Assembly (NCBI RefSeq): GCF_000716605.1
Contig: NZ_JNXE01000014.1
Location: forward strand, 1 to 64,000
Length of the DNA stretch: 64,000 bases
Direction: 5' to 3'
Source of the DNA: Streptomyces sp. NRRL F-525
Lineage (GTDB): Bacteria > Actinomycetota > Actinomycetes > Streptomycetales > Streptomycetaceae
Made by a program: the position numbers and the translations under genes. The notes beneath the pieces are model-generated. The model was given only the letters and a program-made list of their open reading frames with translations. It had not been told where the DNA came from and ran no database searches. Position 1 is the stretch's first letter, and each line of letters begins with the position of its first letter. Shown piece by piece: positions 44,411 through 53,656 of this stretch.

Positions 44411-45876
44411 TGCGGGGACCGCGCTGGCCGCACACCCTGCGGGCACGGCTGACGGCGGGCCTGGTCGTACTCCTCGCGGTCAGCTGCGCCGCCGTCGGGG
44501 TGGCCGCGGTGATCGAGCTGGACGGGTTCCTCACCGGCCGCCTCGACCAGCAGCTGACCGAGGTCGGCACCCAGTTCCCGGCCAGCCTGGAGCACAAGGG
44601 CCAGACACTGACCGACCACGACGCCGACGACCGGGAACGCGGCGACACCCGCCGCCAGGCACCGGGCACGTTCGGCGCCCGCCTGGTCGACGGCACCGTC
44701 ACCAACGCGGCGGTCGTGCCCGCCGACAAGGACGACACCACGACCGACCTGAAGGTCACCCTGACCGCGCGGGACCGGAGGGAACTCGCCGCCGTACCGG
44801 CCGACGGCAGGGCCCGCACCCTCCGCCTCTCCTCCCTCGACAGATACCGCGTCCTCGCCGCCCAGGGCCGGGACGGCGACGTACTGATCACCGGCCTGCC
44901 GCTGGAGTCGGTGGAGGCCACCGTCCACCGGCTGGAGACGGTCGAGGCGATCGTCTTCGGCGCCGCCCTCCTGATCACCGGCTTCGCGGGCGCGCTCTGG
45001 GTCCGCTGGTCGCTACGACCCCTCAGCCGCGTCGCCGCCACGGCCACCCGGGTCAGTGAACTCCCGCTGGCCAGCGGTGAGGTGACCCTGCCGCCCCGGG
45101 CACCCGAGTCCGACCCTCGCAGCGAGGTGGGCCGCCTCGCCGGTGCCTTCAACCGCATGCTCGGCCATGTCGAGGACGCGCTCACCCACCGGCACGCCAG
45201 CGAGGAACGCCTCCGCAGCTTCGCGGCCGACGCGAGCCACGAACTGCGCACCCCGGTGGCGTCGATCCGGGGCCACGCCGAACTCGCCCTGCTGCACCCG
45301 GACCCCGTCCCGCCCAAGGTCACCCGCGCGCTGGAACGCATCGCCGCCGAGTCCACCCGTATGGGCGTCATGGTCGACGAGATGCTCCTCCTCGCCCGCC
45401 TCGACGCCGGCCGCCCCCTGGAACGCAGCCCGGTCGACCTCACCCACCTCGTCCTCGACGCGATCTCCGACGCCCGAGCCGCCGGCCCCGACCACCGCTG
45501 GACCCTCCAACTCCCCGAGGAACCCGTCACGGTCACAGGCGACGCCCACCGCCTCCAACAACTCCTGGCCAACCTGCTGGCCAACGCCCGTCTGCACACA
45601 CCGGCCGGCACAAAGGTGACGGTGACCGTGGAGACGGGCGACGGCGTGACCTACTTGGTGGTCCACGACGACGGCCCGGGAGTCCCGCCCGAGATCCAAC
45701 CAGGAGTCTTCGAACGCTTCACCCGAGCGGACCGCCGCCGAGCGGACAGCGGGGGAGGAGGAGCGGGCCTGGGCCTGTCGATCGTGTCGGCGGTGGCGGA
45801 GGCACACGGGGGAAGCGTGACCCTGGAGAGCCGCCCGGGCTCAACAACGTTCACGGTCCAACTCCCGCCGGCCTGA
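44410..45876 (+). CDS. Sensor histidine kinase
   Basis: 488 residues. Two membrane helices (about 12-34 and 175-197) flank an extracytoplasmic sensor domain of about 140 residues. A HAMP segment follows (RWSLRPLSRVAATATRVSEL), then HisKA with phospho-acceptor His in FAADASHELRTPVASIRGH. The HATPase domain shows LLANLLANARLHTP, VHDDGPGVPPE and GAGLGLSIVSAVAEAHGG. The sensor domain has no recognised ligand; redox, metal or envelope state would be plausible given the adjoining operon. Its stop is followed by repeat copy E. Confidence 0.93.
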   Translation: MRGPRWPHTLRARLTAGLVVLLAVSCAAVGVAAVIELDGFLTGRLDQQLTEVGTQFPASLEHKGQTLTDHDADDRERGDTRRQAPGTFGARLVDGTVTNAAVVPADKDDTTTDLKVTLTARDRRELAAVPADGRARTLRLSSLDRYRVLAAQGRDGDVLITGLPLESVEATVHRLETVEAIVFGAALLITGFAGALWVRWSLRPLSRVAATATRVSELPLASGEVTLPPRAPESDPRSEVGRLAGAFNRMLGHVEDALTHRHASEERLRSFAADASHELRTPVASIRGHAELALLHPDPVPPKVTRALERIAAESTRMGVMVDEMLLLARLDAGRPLERSPVDLTHLVLDAISDARAAGPDHRWTLQLPEEPVTVTGDAHRLQQLLANLLANARLHTPAGTKVTVTVETGDGVTYLVVHDDGPGVPPEIQPGVFERFTRADRRRADSGGGGAGLGLSIVSAVAEAHGGSVTLESRPGSTTFTVQLPPA

Positions 45877-45930
45877 CCCCCTCAGGGGCGCGGGGAACTG
45901 CGCGCCCAGCCACAACGGGCCCGCACCCGC
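45877..45930 (+). repeat. Dispersed intergenic repeat, copy E
   Basis: Core at 45885-45904, followed by CCCAGCCACAACGGGCCCGC. It begins directly after the stop of the histidine kinase gene. Confidence 0.85.
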
Positions 45931-45964
45931 CGTACAACCGACACCTGAACGACGCGATCGCGCA

Positions 45965-46669
45965 TCAGTACCGAGCAATAGCCGTAGCCCCACTCACAGT
46001 GCCGATAGCAATATGCGGCCCCCGCCCAGGAACAACCCACGCAAGAAGCCGACGCATCACATCCCCCGCCACAGACACACAACCGGCGGTAGCCCCACGC
46101 CCGTTGACATGCAAAAAGATCCCGGCCCCCCGCCCCTTCACAGGCTTGGCGTAGTTGAACCCAACGACAAACCCGTACGCATACTGGGTCGGATACGAGA
46201 TCAACCGCTCGGACTCGGACGCCCTGCAATCACTCGCCAGGGGCTCACTCCACCGGTTGTAGACCCGAGACCGAGTGTCCTCACACCACCACGAACTCCC
46301 GCCCACCCGCCGGTACTTGACGCGGGTCCCACCCGGAGCCGCCTTGATCCCGAAGGCATACGGCAGGTCGTACAACCCCGTGGGAGTCGTGTAGGACCCC
46401 TGCTTACGGGACCCACCCTCAACGAGCCCCTTCGCCCCGAACCGAGCAGCGGCAGAACCGGCCTCGACCCACACCCCACCCCGCCGCTCCCACCAACTCA
46501 CCGTCCCGGCAGTGGAGTTGGCACGCGGCGCCTCCGCCAGGATCAGCTGACTCCCACCCCCGGTGTCCGCGAGCGACGAGGGCGACGGAGGCTCCACCGC
46601 ATGCGCGGGCACCGCACCGAGCAGCAGAAGAAGGGACGCGGACGCAAGGGCGAGAACACCGGGACGCAT
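45965..46669 (-). CDS. Exported L,D-transpeptidase-like protein (YkuD family)
   Basis: 234 residues. Signal peptide at 1-24 (LALASASLLLLLGAVPAHA). The catalytic region is near the C-terminus: IFLHVNGRGATAGCVSVAG contains the His and Cys of the HxNG...GC pattern of L,D-transpeptidases. An earlier TPTGLYDLPYAFG is also characteristic. It would cross-link peptidoglycan or a related polymer outside the membrane, or be a relative acting on other peptides. It is convergent with the histidine kinase gene and behind repeat copy E. Confidence 0.85.
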   Translation of the reverse strand: MRPGVLALASASLLLLLGAVPAHAVEPPSPSSLADTGGGSQLILAEAPRANSTAGTVSWWERRGGVWVEAGSAAARFGAKGLVEGGSRKQGSYTTPTGLYDLPYAFGIKAAPGGTRVKYRRVGGSSWWCEDTRSRVYNRWSEPLASDCRASESERLISYPTQYAYGFVVGFNYAKPVKGRGAGIFLHVNGRGATAGCVSVAGDVMRRLLAWVVPGRGPHIAIGTVSGATAIARY

Positions 46670-46749
46670 GGTTCAGACGGTAGAGCGCGGACGGGGTGAC
46701 GGCAGCTCAGTTGGGCCGAACAGGGAAGACACATCCGGTCCAGGCATGA

Positions 46750-46789
46750 CCGTGGCCGCCCCGGCCGGCGTTCATCGGGGCGGCCACGG
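46750..46789 (-). terminator. Terminator of the duplicated-domain secreted protein gene
   Basis: A 14-bp perfect stem (CCGTGGCCGCCCCG with its complement) around a 12-nt loop, 13-52 bp after the stop of the minus-strand gene at 46802. It also lies in the promoter region of the L,D-transpeptidase gene. Confidence 0.75.
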
Positions 46790-46801
46790 CTGCCTGTCAC
46801 G

Positions 46802-47653
46802 TCACTTGGTGAGCGTGCAGGCGGCCAGGGAGTCGAGACCGGAGGGCTTGGTGCCCTGACGCCCGATGGCGATGGCGATCCGGTCAATGGTGGACACGCG
46901 CTTGTCCTTCAGCGGACCGAGGATCGCGTTCTGGACGAAGTTGGGGCCACCCTGTCCGACGGTGTCGACGAGCCGCTTGTTGGCCTCGGCGATCTGGGTG
47001 TCGAGAAGGGTGAGGTTGCGGTCGACCTCGGCCTGCGCGGAAGCCGGAACCGCGGGCAGCTGCGACTTCACGTCGGGGCACGAGATGGTCCCGGCCGCCG
47101 TGGTGGTGTCCGTCCCGCCGGCCGCGTCGGTGGCGGACGCCGTGGCACTCGGAGTCGCGGTGTCGGTCGCACCGGTATCCGTACCGGTGTTGGTCCCGGT
47201 CCCGCCGGTGTTGAGGGCGCAGGTGGCCAGCGAGTCGAGCCCGGTCGGCTTGGTGCCCTGACGCCCGATGGCGATGGCGATCCGGTCAATGGTGGACACG
47301 CGCTTGTCCTTCAGCGGACCGAGGATCGCGTTCTGGACGAAGTTCGCCCCACCCTGCCCGACCGTGTCGACGAGTCGCTTGTTGGCCTCGGCGATCTGGG
47401 TGTCGAGGAGGGTGAGGTTGCGGTCGACCTCGGCCTGCGCGGAAGCCGGGACGGCAGGCAGCTGCGACTTCACGTCGGGGCAGGAGATCGTCCCCGGGTC
47501 GGACAACGTCCGGGCGCTCTGCGCGGTGCTGCTCTTGTCCGGCGTCCCGGCGAGAGCGGACCCGGCGATGACCGCGCCGGACAGCACCACGGCGGCGGCA
47601 CCGCCGATGAACACGACGCGACGCTTGTTGTACTTGGGGAGAGCCCTGGACAT
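46802..47653 (-). CDS. Exported protein with two almost identical tandem domains
   Basis: 283 residues. Basic N-terminus and signal peptide (RRVVFIGGAAAVVLSGAVIA, cleavage near SALA). Two domains of about 95 residues (54-148 and 188-282) are virtually identical; each starts TISCPDVKSQLPAVPASAQA and includes NKRLVDTVGQGG and VSTIDRIAIAIGRQGTKP, with a Cys near each end. A Thr/Gly/Ala-rich linker of 35-40 residues separates them. Each domain looks helical with one possible disulfide. I do not recognise a function. It is monocistronic and closed by a terminator. Confidence 0.8.
   Translation of the reverse strand: MSRALPKYNKRRVVFIGGAAAVVLSGAVIAGSALAGTPDKSSTAQSARTLSDPGTISCPDVKSQLPAVPASAQAEVDRNLTLLDTQIAEANKRLVDTVGQGGANFVQNAILGPLKDKRVSTIDRIAIAIGRQGTKPTGLDSLATCALNTGGTGTNTGTDTGATDTATPSATASATDAAGGTDTTTAAGTISCPDVKSQLPAVPASAQAEVDRNLTLLDTQIAEANKRLVDTVGQGGPNFVQNAILGPLKDKRVSTIDRIAIAIGRQGTKPSGLDSLAACTLTK
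46806..47491. repeat. Direct duplication of about 284 bp inside a gene
   Basis: Bases 46806-47089 and 47208-47491 are near-identical with an offset of 402 bp. Long stretches match exactly at the nucleotide level, including synonymous positions, so the duplication is recent or kept uniform by gene conversion. Confidence 0.85.
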
Positions 47654-47769
47654 GCGAATGCCTCACTCGGGTCAGGGGTGAACAGGGGGTGACTCGTGGG
47701 GGAAACGCGGCGCCTGCGTTCGGCGAGAGGTACGGGAAAGCGGTTGCTGGCGTTCAAGGGCTCTTAAAA

Positions 47770-47817
47770 TTGACGAAACATGCATGCCTCTGCATAATCA
47801 TGCATGCCGGATAATGC
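47770..47817 (+). promoter_or_regulatory. argH promoter with ArgR-type operators
   Basis: TTGACG (47770-47775) and CATAAT (47793-47798) lie 17 bp apart. Two perfect CATGCATG palindromes (47779-47786 and 47799-47806) flank TGCATAAT (47791-47798), the ARG-box pattern of Streptomyces. The operators cover the spacer and -10, which fits repression by ArgR. Confidence 0.78.
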
Positions 47818-47822
47818 GGTGA

Positions 47823-49292
<1,470 letters not shown>

Positions 49293-49300
49293 GGGCGAGT

Positions 49301-49350
49301 CTTTTAGGGGCGCGGGGAACTGCGCGACAAGCCACGACGCACCCGCACTC
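49301..49350 (+). repeat. Dispersed intergenic repeat, copy F
   Basis: Core at 49307-49326, preceded by CTTTTA and followed by ACAAGCCACGACGCACCCGC. It starts 9 nt after the argH stop. Confidence 0.85.
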
Positions 49351-49443
49351 GCCAGACCACCGCACAAACCGAGCTCTGGGGCGAAGGTCATCCCGGGTTA
49401 CGTTGGTCGCAGCCGCACCACAGCCGACCAACCGGAGCCCGCG

Positions 49444-50415
49444 ATGCCCTTCGCCCGACTGGCCACAGCAACAACCCCCACCAGCCACATCGGACTAGGC
49501 CTCGCCGCAGTAGGTCGCCCCGGCTACATCAACCTGGGCCGAGAAAAAGACCTCGGAGAGCACCGCACGGTAGAAGCCCTCCGCACCCGAACCCACGAAC
49601 TCCTGGACGCCGCCTACGCCCAAGGCGTCCGCTACTTCGACGCAGCCCGCTCCTGCGGCCGCTCCGAGGAGTTCCTGGCCGACTGGCTGAATTCCCACCC
49701 CGACCTGGACGACATCGTGGTCGGCAGCAAGTGGGGCTACACCTACACCGCGGACTGGTCGGCGGACGCCGAGACGCACGAGGTCAAGGATCACAGCGTC
49801 CAGACCTACGACCGCCAGCGCGCCGAGACCGCGAACCTCCTCGGCGACCGCCTCGACCTCTACCAGATCCACTCGGTGACCCCGGACAGCCCGGCCCTCA
49901 CCGACAAGGAACTCCACGCGAAACTGGCCGAGTTGGCGGCGACGGGCGTGACCATCGGCTTCTCGACCAGCGGCCCCGCCCAGGCAGACGCCATCCGAGC
50001 CGCCCTCGCCGTGACGGTCGACGGCGAGCCCCTCTTCCGTATCGTCCAGTCGACGTACAACGCCCTGGAGACCTCGGCGGGCCCGGCCCTGGCGGAGGCC
50101 CACGACGCCGGCCTCGCGGTGATCGTCAAGGAGGGCATGGCCAACGGCAGGCTCGCGGAGCCGTACGCCCCGGACGCCCTGAAGGCCGTAGCCGAAGAGA
50201 CCTCACTCGGCACGGACGCGATCGCCCTGGCCCTGATCCTGCGCGAGCCGTGGGCGGGCGTGGCCCTCTCGGGCGCGGCGACGGCAGGCCAACTGGCCTC
50301 CAACCTGCACGCGGCGGTCGTGGACCTGGACGACGACCAGCTGGCCCGCCTCGGCGCACTGGCCGAGGACCCGCACGCGTACTGGGAGAAGCGCGGACAG
50401 CTGCCCTGGCACTGA
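49444..50415 (+). CDS. Aldo/keto reductase family protein
   Basis: 323 residues. TIM-barrel AKR pattern: GLGLAAVGRPGYINLG, YFDAARSCGRSEEFLADWL, the Lys in VVGSKWGYTYT and the His in DLYQIHSVTPD. The catalytic Tyr that normally occurs in the DxAxxYGxSE segment is replaced by Cys (ARSCGRSEE). Nucleotide binding (VALSGAATAGQL) is kept. The enzyme could use another residue or have a non-standard role. It starts 150 bp after argH and ends 82 bp before the TetR gene. Confidence 0.88.
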   Translation: MPFARLATATTPTSHIGLGLAAVGRPGYINLGREKDLGEHRTVEALRTRTHELLDAAYAQGVRYFDAARSCGRSEEFLADWLNSHPDLDDIVVGSKWGYTYTADWSADAETHEVKDHSVQTYDRQRAETANLLGDRLDLYQIHSVTPDSPALTDKELHAKLAELAATGVTIGFSTSGPAQADAIRAALAVTVDGEPLFRIVQSTYNALETSAGPALAEAHDAGLAVIVKEGMANGRLAEPYAPDALKAVAEETSLGTDAIALALILREPWAGVALSGAATAGQLASNLHAAVVDLDDDQLARLGALAEDPHAYWEKRGQLPWH

Positions 50416-50439
50416 GCCTCTTGGCGGCCGCCCTCGCCA

Positions 50440-50497
50440 TGAGACAGCTGCGCCCACGGTGAGACGCGAGTGTCTCATGTGGGTTATGGTTGTCTCA
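50440..50497 (+). promoter_or_regulatory. Four-half-site symmetric operator of the TetR/MFS operon
   Basis: TGAGAC at 50440 and 50460 and its inverse GTCTCA at 50472 and 50492 form a symmetric array with equal 20-bp steps and a 12-bp centre step. The last half-site overlaps the start codon. TATGGT (50485-50490) is a fitting -10 box, giving a start at or next to the ATG at 50497, so the mRNA would be leaderless. Confidence 0.75.
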
Positions 50498-51075
50498 TGG
50501 CTCTCGACCGTGACCACGTACTCCGCGCCGCCGCGGCACTGCTGACCCGTAAATCCACCGCGACCATGGACGAGGTCGCCAAGGCGGCCGGGATCAGCCG
50601 GGCCACGCTGCACCGCCAGTTCGCGGGCCGCGACGCGCTCGTACGGGCCCTGGAGGCGCTCGGCATCGCGGAGTGCGAGGCCGCGCTGGAGGCGGCCAGG
50701 CTGGACGAGGGCCACGCGGAGGACGCCGTACGACGGCTCGTCCGCGAGGTAGAACCGGCCGCAGGCCTGCTCGCCTTCCTCTATACCGAGAACCAGCTGT
50801 TCGAGGGCGAGGAACAGCACGAGGGCTGGGCCCGGATCGACGACCGCATCACCGCCGTGTTCCGGCGCGGCCAGCAGCACGGCGAGTTCCGCATCGACCT
50901 GACGCCCGCCTGGCTCACCGAGGCGCTGTTCGGCCTGCTGGCCTCCGGTGCCTGGATGGTGCAGAGCGGCAAGGGCGCCCCCAAGGACTTCACGCGCATG
51001 ATCGCCGAGCTGCTGCTCGGTGGCGCACTACGACGAGACGAAACGCAAGACGCACCACAGAGAGAGGAATCATGA
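50497..51075 (+). CDS. TetR-family repressor
   Basis: 192 residues from ATG 50497; an earlier in-frame start would lie inside the operator. The N-terminal HTH (about 1-47) reads ALDRDHVLRAAAALLTRKST then MDEVAKAAGISRATLHRQFAG. The C-terminal ligand domain is variable and Ala-rich. Its stop overlaps the ATG of the MFS exporter gene, a standard drug-responsive repressor/exporter operon. The symmetric operator around the start codon supports autorepression. Confidence 0.93.
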   Translation: MALDRDHVLRAAAALLTRKSTATMDEVAKAAGISRATLHRQFAGRDALVRALEALGIAECEAALEAARLDEGHAEDAVRRLVREVEPAAGLLAFLYTENQLFEGEEQHEGWARIDDRITAVFRRGQQHGEFRIDLTPAWLTEALFGLLASGAWMVQSGKGAPKDFTRMIAELLLGGALRRDETQDAPQREES

Positions 51076-52595
51076 CCAGCACCCTGCGGCCGGCGATCGC
51101 GACGGAGACGGAGAAGCGCCCGGGCCGTTGGCTCGCGCTCTCCGTCCTCGTGCTCGCCGTGCTGCTGGTGGCCGTGGACGCGACCGTCCTCGGCCTCGCA
51201 ACCCCGTACATCAGCGAGGACTTGAAGCCCTCCGGCACCCAACTCCTCTGGATCGGCGACGTCTACTCCTTCGTCATCGCGGGCCTGCTCGTGTCGATGG
51301 GCAGCCTCGGCGACCGCATCGGCCGCAAGAAGATCCTGCTGATCGGAGCGACGGCGTTCGGCGCGATCTCGATCCTCAACGCCTACGCCACGACACCGGA
51401 GTTGATGATCCTGGCCCGGGCGCTGCTCGGCGTCGCGGGCGCGACCCTGATGCCCGCCACCCTCGCCCTGATCCGCAACCTCTTCCACGACCCGCGCGAA
51501 CGCAGCCTCGCCGTAGGCATCTGGGGCGCAACAGCCTCCGCGGGTACGGCAGTTGGCCCGGTGGCGGGCGGCTTCCTCCTCGAACACTTCTGGTGGGGCT
51601 CGGTCTTCCTCATCAACCTGCCCGTGATGGCGGTCCTGGTCCTGGTAGGCATCAAAACCCTCCCCGAGTCCAAGAACCCCAACCCGGGCCCGTGGGACCT
51701 GATCAGCGTGGTCCTGTCCCTGATCGGCGTGATCGGAGTGGTCTACGCGGTGAAGGAGGCCGCGACCCACGGCTTCGAGCTGCCCTCACTCGCGGTAGGC
51801 GCACTGGGCGCGGCGGCCCTGTACTGGTTCGTACGCCGCCAACTGACCCTCCCCGCCCCCCTGTTGGACATGCGCCTGTTCCGCAACCGAGGCTTCAGCG
51901 CGGCGGTCCTCGCCGACCTCCTGACCATCCTCGGCCTGTCCGGCCTGGTCTTCTTCCTCTCCCAGTACCTTCAACTGGTCCAGGGCAGGGGCCCGTTCGA
52001 GGCAGGCCTGGCCGAAATCCCCGCCGCCGTAGGCGCGGTGGCGGCCGGTTTGATCGCGGGAAGGGTGGCCCGCCGCTACTCGGTCCGAGCGGTGGTCGCC
52101 GGCGGCCTGGCAGCGGTGGGCCTGTCCCTGGCCGTACTGACAACCCTCAACCAGTCGACCGGCTACCCACTCCTGGGCGCCGCCCTCCTGGTGGTCGGCG
52201 TAGGCGCCGGCTTCTCCTTCACGGTGACGGCGGACGTCATCCTGTCCTCCGTACCGAAGGAACAGGCGGGCGCGGCCTCGGCGGTCTCGGAAACGGCCTA
52301 CGAGTTGGGCGCGGCCCTGGGAATCGCCGTACTCGGCTCGATCGTGACAGGCGTGTACAGGGGTTTCGCGGCTCCGGCGGGAACACCGAGCGGTGCGCAC
52401 GAGTCACTGGGCGGCGCGGTGGAAGCGGCAGCGGGAATGCCGTCTCACGCGTCCCAGGAAATGCTGACCTCGGCGAGAGATGCCTTCGTCGGCGGCCTCA
52501 GCGTGGCATCGGCGGTAGGCGCAACAGTCCTACTGGCAACGGCAGTTGCAGCATGGTTCATGCTCAAGGGACAGAACCTGGAAAACGCCGCCTAA
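51072..52595 (+). CDS. MFS drug exporter, DHA2 (14-helix) type
   Basis: 507 residues from ATG 51072 with AGAGAGGA upstream. Fourteen membrane segments are predicted. The DHA2 motifs are present: VAVDATVLGLATPYISED, GDRIGRKKILLIGA (motif A), RALLGVAGATLMPATLALIR and GPVAGGFLLEHFWWGSVFLI. It would export cationic or lipophilic drugs with protons, like QacA/EmrB relatives. It is controlled by the coupled TetR gene. Repeat copy G follows its stop. Confidence 0.93.
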   Translation: MTSTLRPAIATETEKRPGRWLALSVLVLAVLLVAVDATVLGLATPYISEDLKPSGTQLLWIGDVYSFVIAGLLVSMGSLGDRIGRKKILLIGATAFGAISILNAYATTPELMILARALLGVAGATLMPATLALIRNLFHDPRERSLAVGIWGATASAGTAVGPVAGGFLLEHFWWGSVFLINLPVMAVLVLVGIKTLPESKNPNPGPWDLISVVLSLIGVIGVVYAVKEAATHGFELPSLAVGALGAAALYWFVRRQLTLPAPLLDMRLFRNRGFSAAVLADLLTILGLSGLVFFLSQYLQLVQGRGPFEAGLAEIPAAVGAVAAGLIAGRVARRYSVRAVVAGGLAAVGLSLAVLTTLNQSTGYPLLGAALLVVGVGAGFSFTVTADVILSSVPKEQAGAASAVSETAYELGAALGIAVLGSIVTGVYRGFAAPAGTPSGAHESLGGAVEAAAGMPSHASQEMLTSARDAFVGGLSVASAVGATVLLATAVAAWFMLKGQNLENAA

Positions 52596-52601
52596 AGGGA
52601 T

Positions 52602-52653
52602 GCCTTTAGGGGCGCGGGGAACTGCGCGACCAGCCCCCACGTACCCGCACCCG
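52602..52653 (+). repeat. Dispersed intergenic repeat, copy G
   Basis: Core at 52609-52628, preceded by CCTTTA and followed by ACCAGCCCCCACGTACCCGC, the most diverged flank of the seven. It lies between the MFS stop and the convergent acyltransferase gene. Confidence 0.85.
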
Positions 52654-52663
52654 AAAAACAGCG

Positions 52664-53335
52664 TTACGCAGCCTTGGCTTTAGTGGCGTACATGTCCACG
52701 TACTCCTGCCCCGACAACCGCATGACCTCAGTCATCACAGAGTCGGTCACAGCCCGCAACACATACCGGTCCCGATCCATCCCCTCATACCGAGAGAACT
52801 CCATCGCCTCACCGAACCGAACAGTCACCTTCCCCGGCCGAGGAAACCCCGCCCCACCCGGCTGCAACTTGTCCGTACCGATCATCGCGAAGGGCACGAC
52901 CGGCGCCCCCGTCATCATCGTGAGCCGAGCAATCCCGGTCCGCCCCCGGTACAGACGCCCGTCGGGCGACCGCGTCCCCTCGGGATAGATCCCGAAGACC
53001 TTGCCCTCCTCCAGGATGCGCCGGCCGGTCATCAGGGCCGCGACCCCGCCGTTCGCGCCGTCGCGGTCCACCGGGATCATCCCGACCCCCGTGAAGAACC
53101 AGGCCATGAGACGGCCCTTGAACCCCTCACCGGTGACGTACTCGTCCTTGCCGATGAACAGCACCTGCCGGTCGCAGACCAGCGGAAGGATCATCGAGTC
53201 GATGAACGTGAGGTGGTTGCCGGCCAGGATCACCGGCCCGTCTCCCGGGATGTGCTCGATTCCCTCCACCTGGGGGCGGAACATCAGGCGCATGATCGGT
53301 CCGAGCACTGCCTTGATGAGCGCGAAGCGGGACAA
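52664..53335 (-). CDS. 1-acyl-sn-glycerol-3-phosphate acyltransferase (PlsC family)
   Basis: 223 residues from TTG 53335, preceded by GGAGGG at a 4-nt gap on the minus strand; the frame runs 75 codons upstream but without a ribosome-binding site and into the PHO-box region. The acyltransferase motifs are NHLTFID (HX4D) and YPEGTRSPDGRLYRG, with GMIPVDRDG between. It is expected to add the second acyl chain in phosphatidic-acid synthesis at the membrane. A TATATC -10-like box lies 25-30 bp upstream. It is divergent from the esterase gene at 53657. Confidence 0.88.
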   Translation of the reverse strand: MSRFALIKAVLGPIMRLMFRPQVEGIEHIPGDGPVILAGNHLTFIDSMILPLVCDRQVLFIGKDEYVTGEGFKGRLMAWFFTGVGMIPVDRDGANGGVAALMTGRRILEEGKVFGIYPEGTRSPDGRLYRGRTGIARLTMMTGAPVVPFAMIGTDKLQPGGAGFPRPGKVTVRFGEAMEFSRYEGMDRDRYVLRAVTDSVMTEVMRLSGQEYVDMYATKAKAA

Positions 53336-53419
53336 CGGGCCCTCCGGTGTCAAGGGGGTTCGATATAAATCTGTGCAGGTGAGGACGATACTCGCGGCCC
53401 CCGGGGTAATGCACATCGG

Positions 53420-53463
53420 GTTCACCGAGGTCTTACGCAGTGTTGACGCACGTTTACCTGCGG
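53420..53463 (+). promoter_or_regulatory. PHO box (PhoP operator) before the esterase gene
   Basis: Four consecutive 11-nt direct units start GTTCACC, TCTTACG, GTTGACG and TTTACCT (53420, 53431, 53442, 53453). The 11-nt spacing and GTTCACC core are those of Streptomyces PhoP operators. It lies between the acyltransferase and glycerophosphodiesterase genes, oriented toward the latter. Confidence 0.78.
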
Positions 53464-53656
53464 TGCCGCGCCAGGACCGTCCCGTAACCGGGCCGCCATG
53501 TTGTGACGCATCTCGCGTTCCTTGGTGACGGCGGGTCAAACCTGCCAGCCGGTACGACATCCAGCGTCACCGCCGTGTTCCGGCCGAGGTCTCCCGCCCG
53601 TCATCTACGCGCACCTACGATCGGCGCGCAGCGACGGGGCGACGCCAGGAGGTTTC

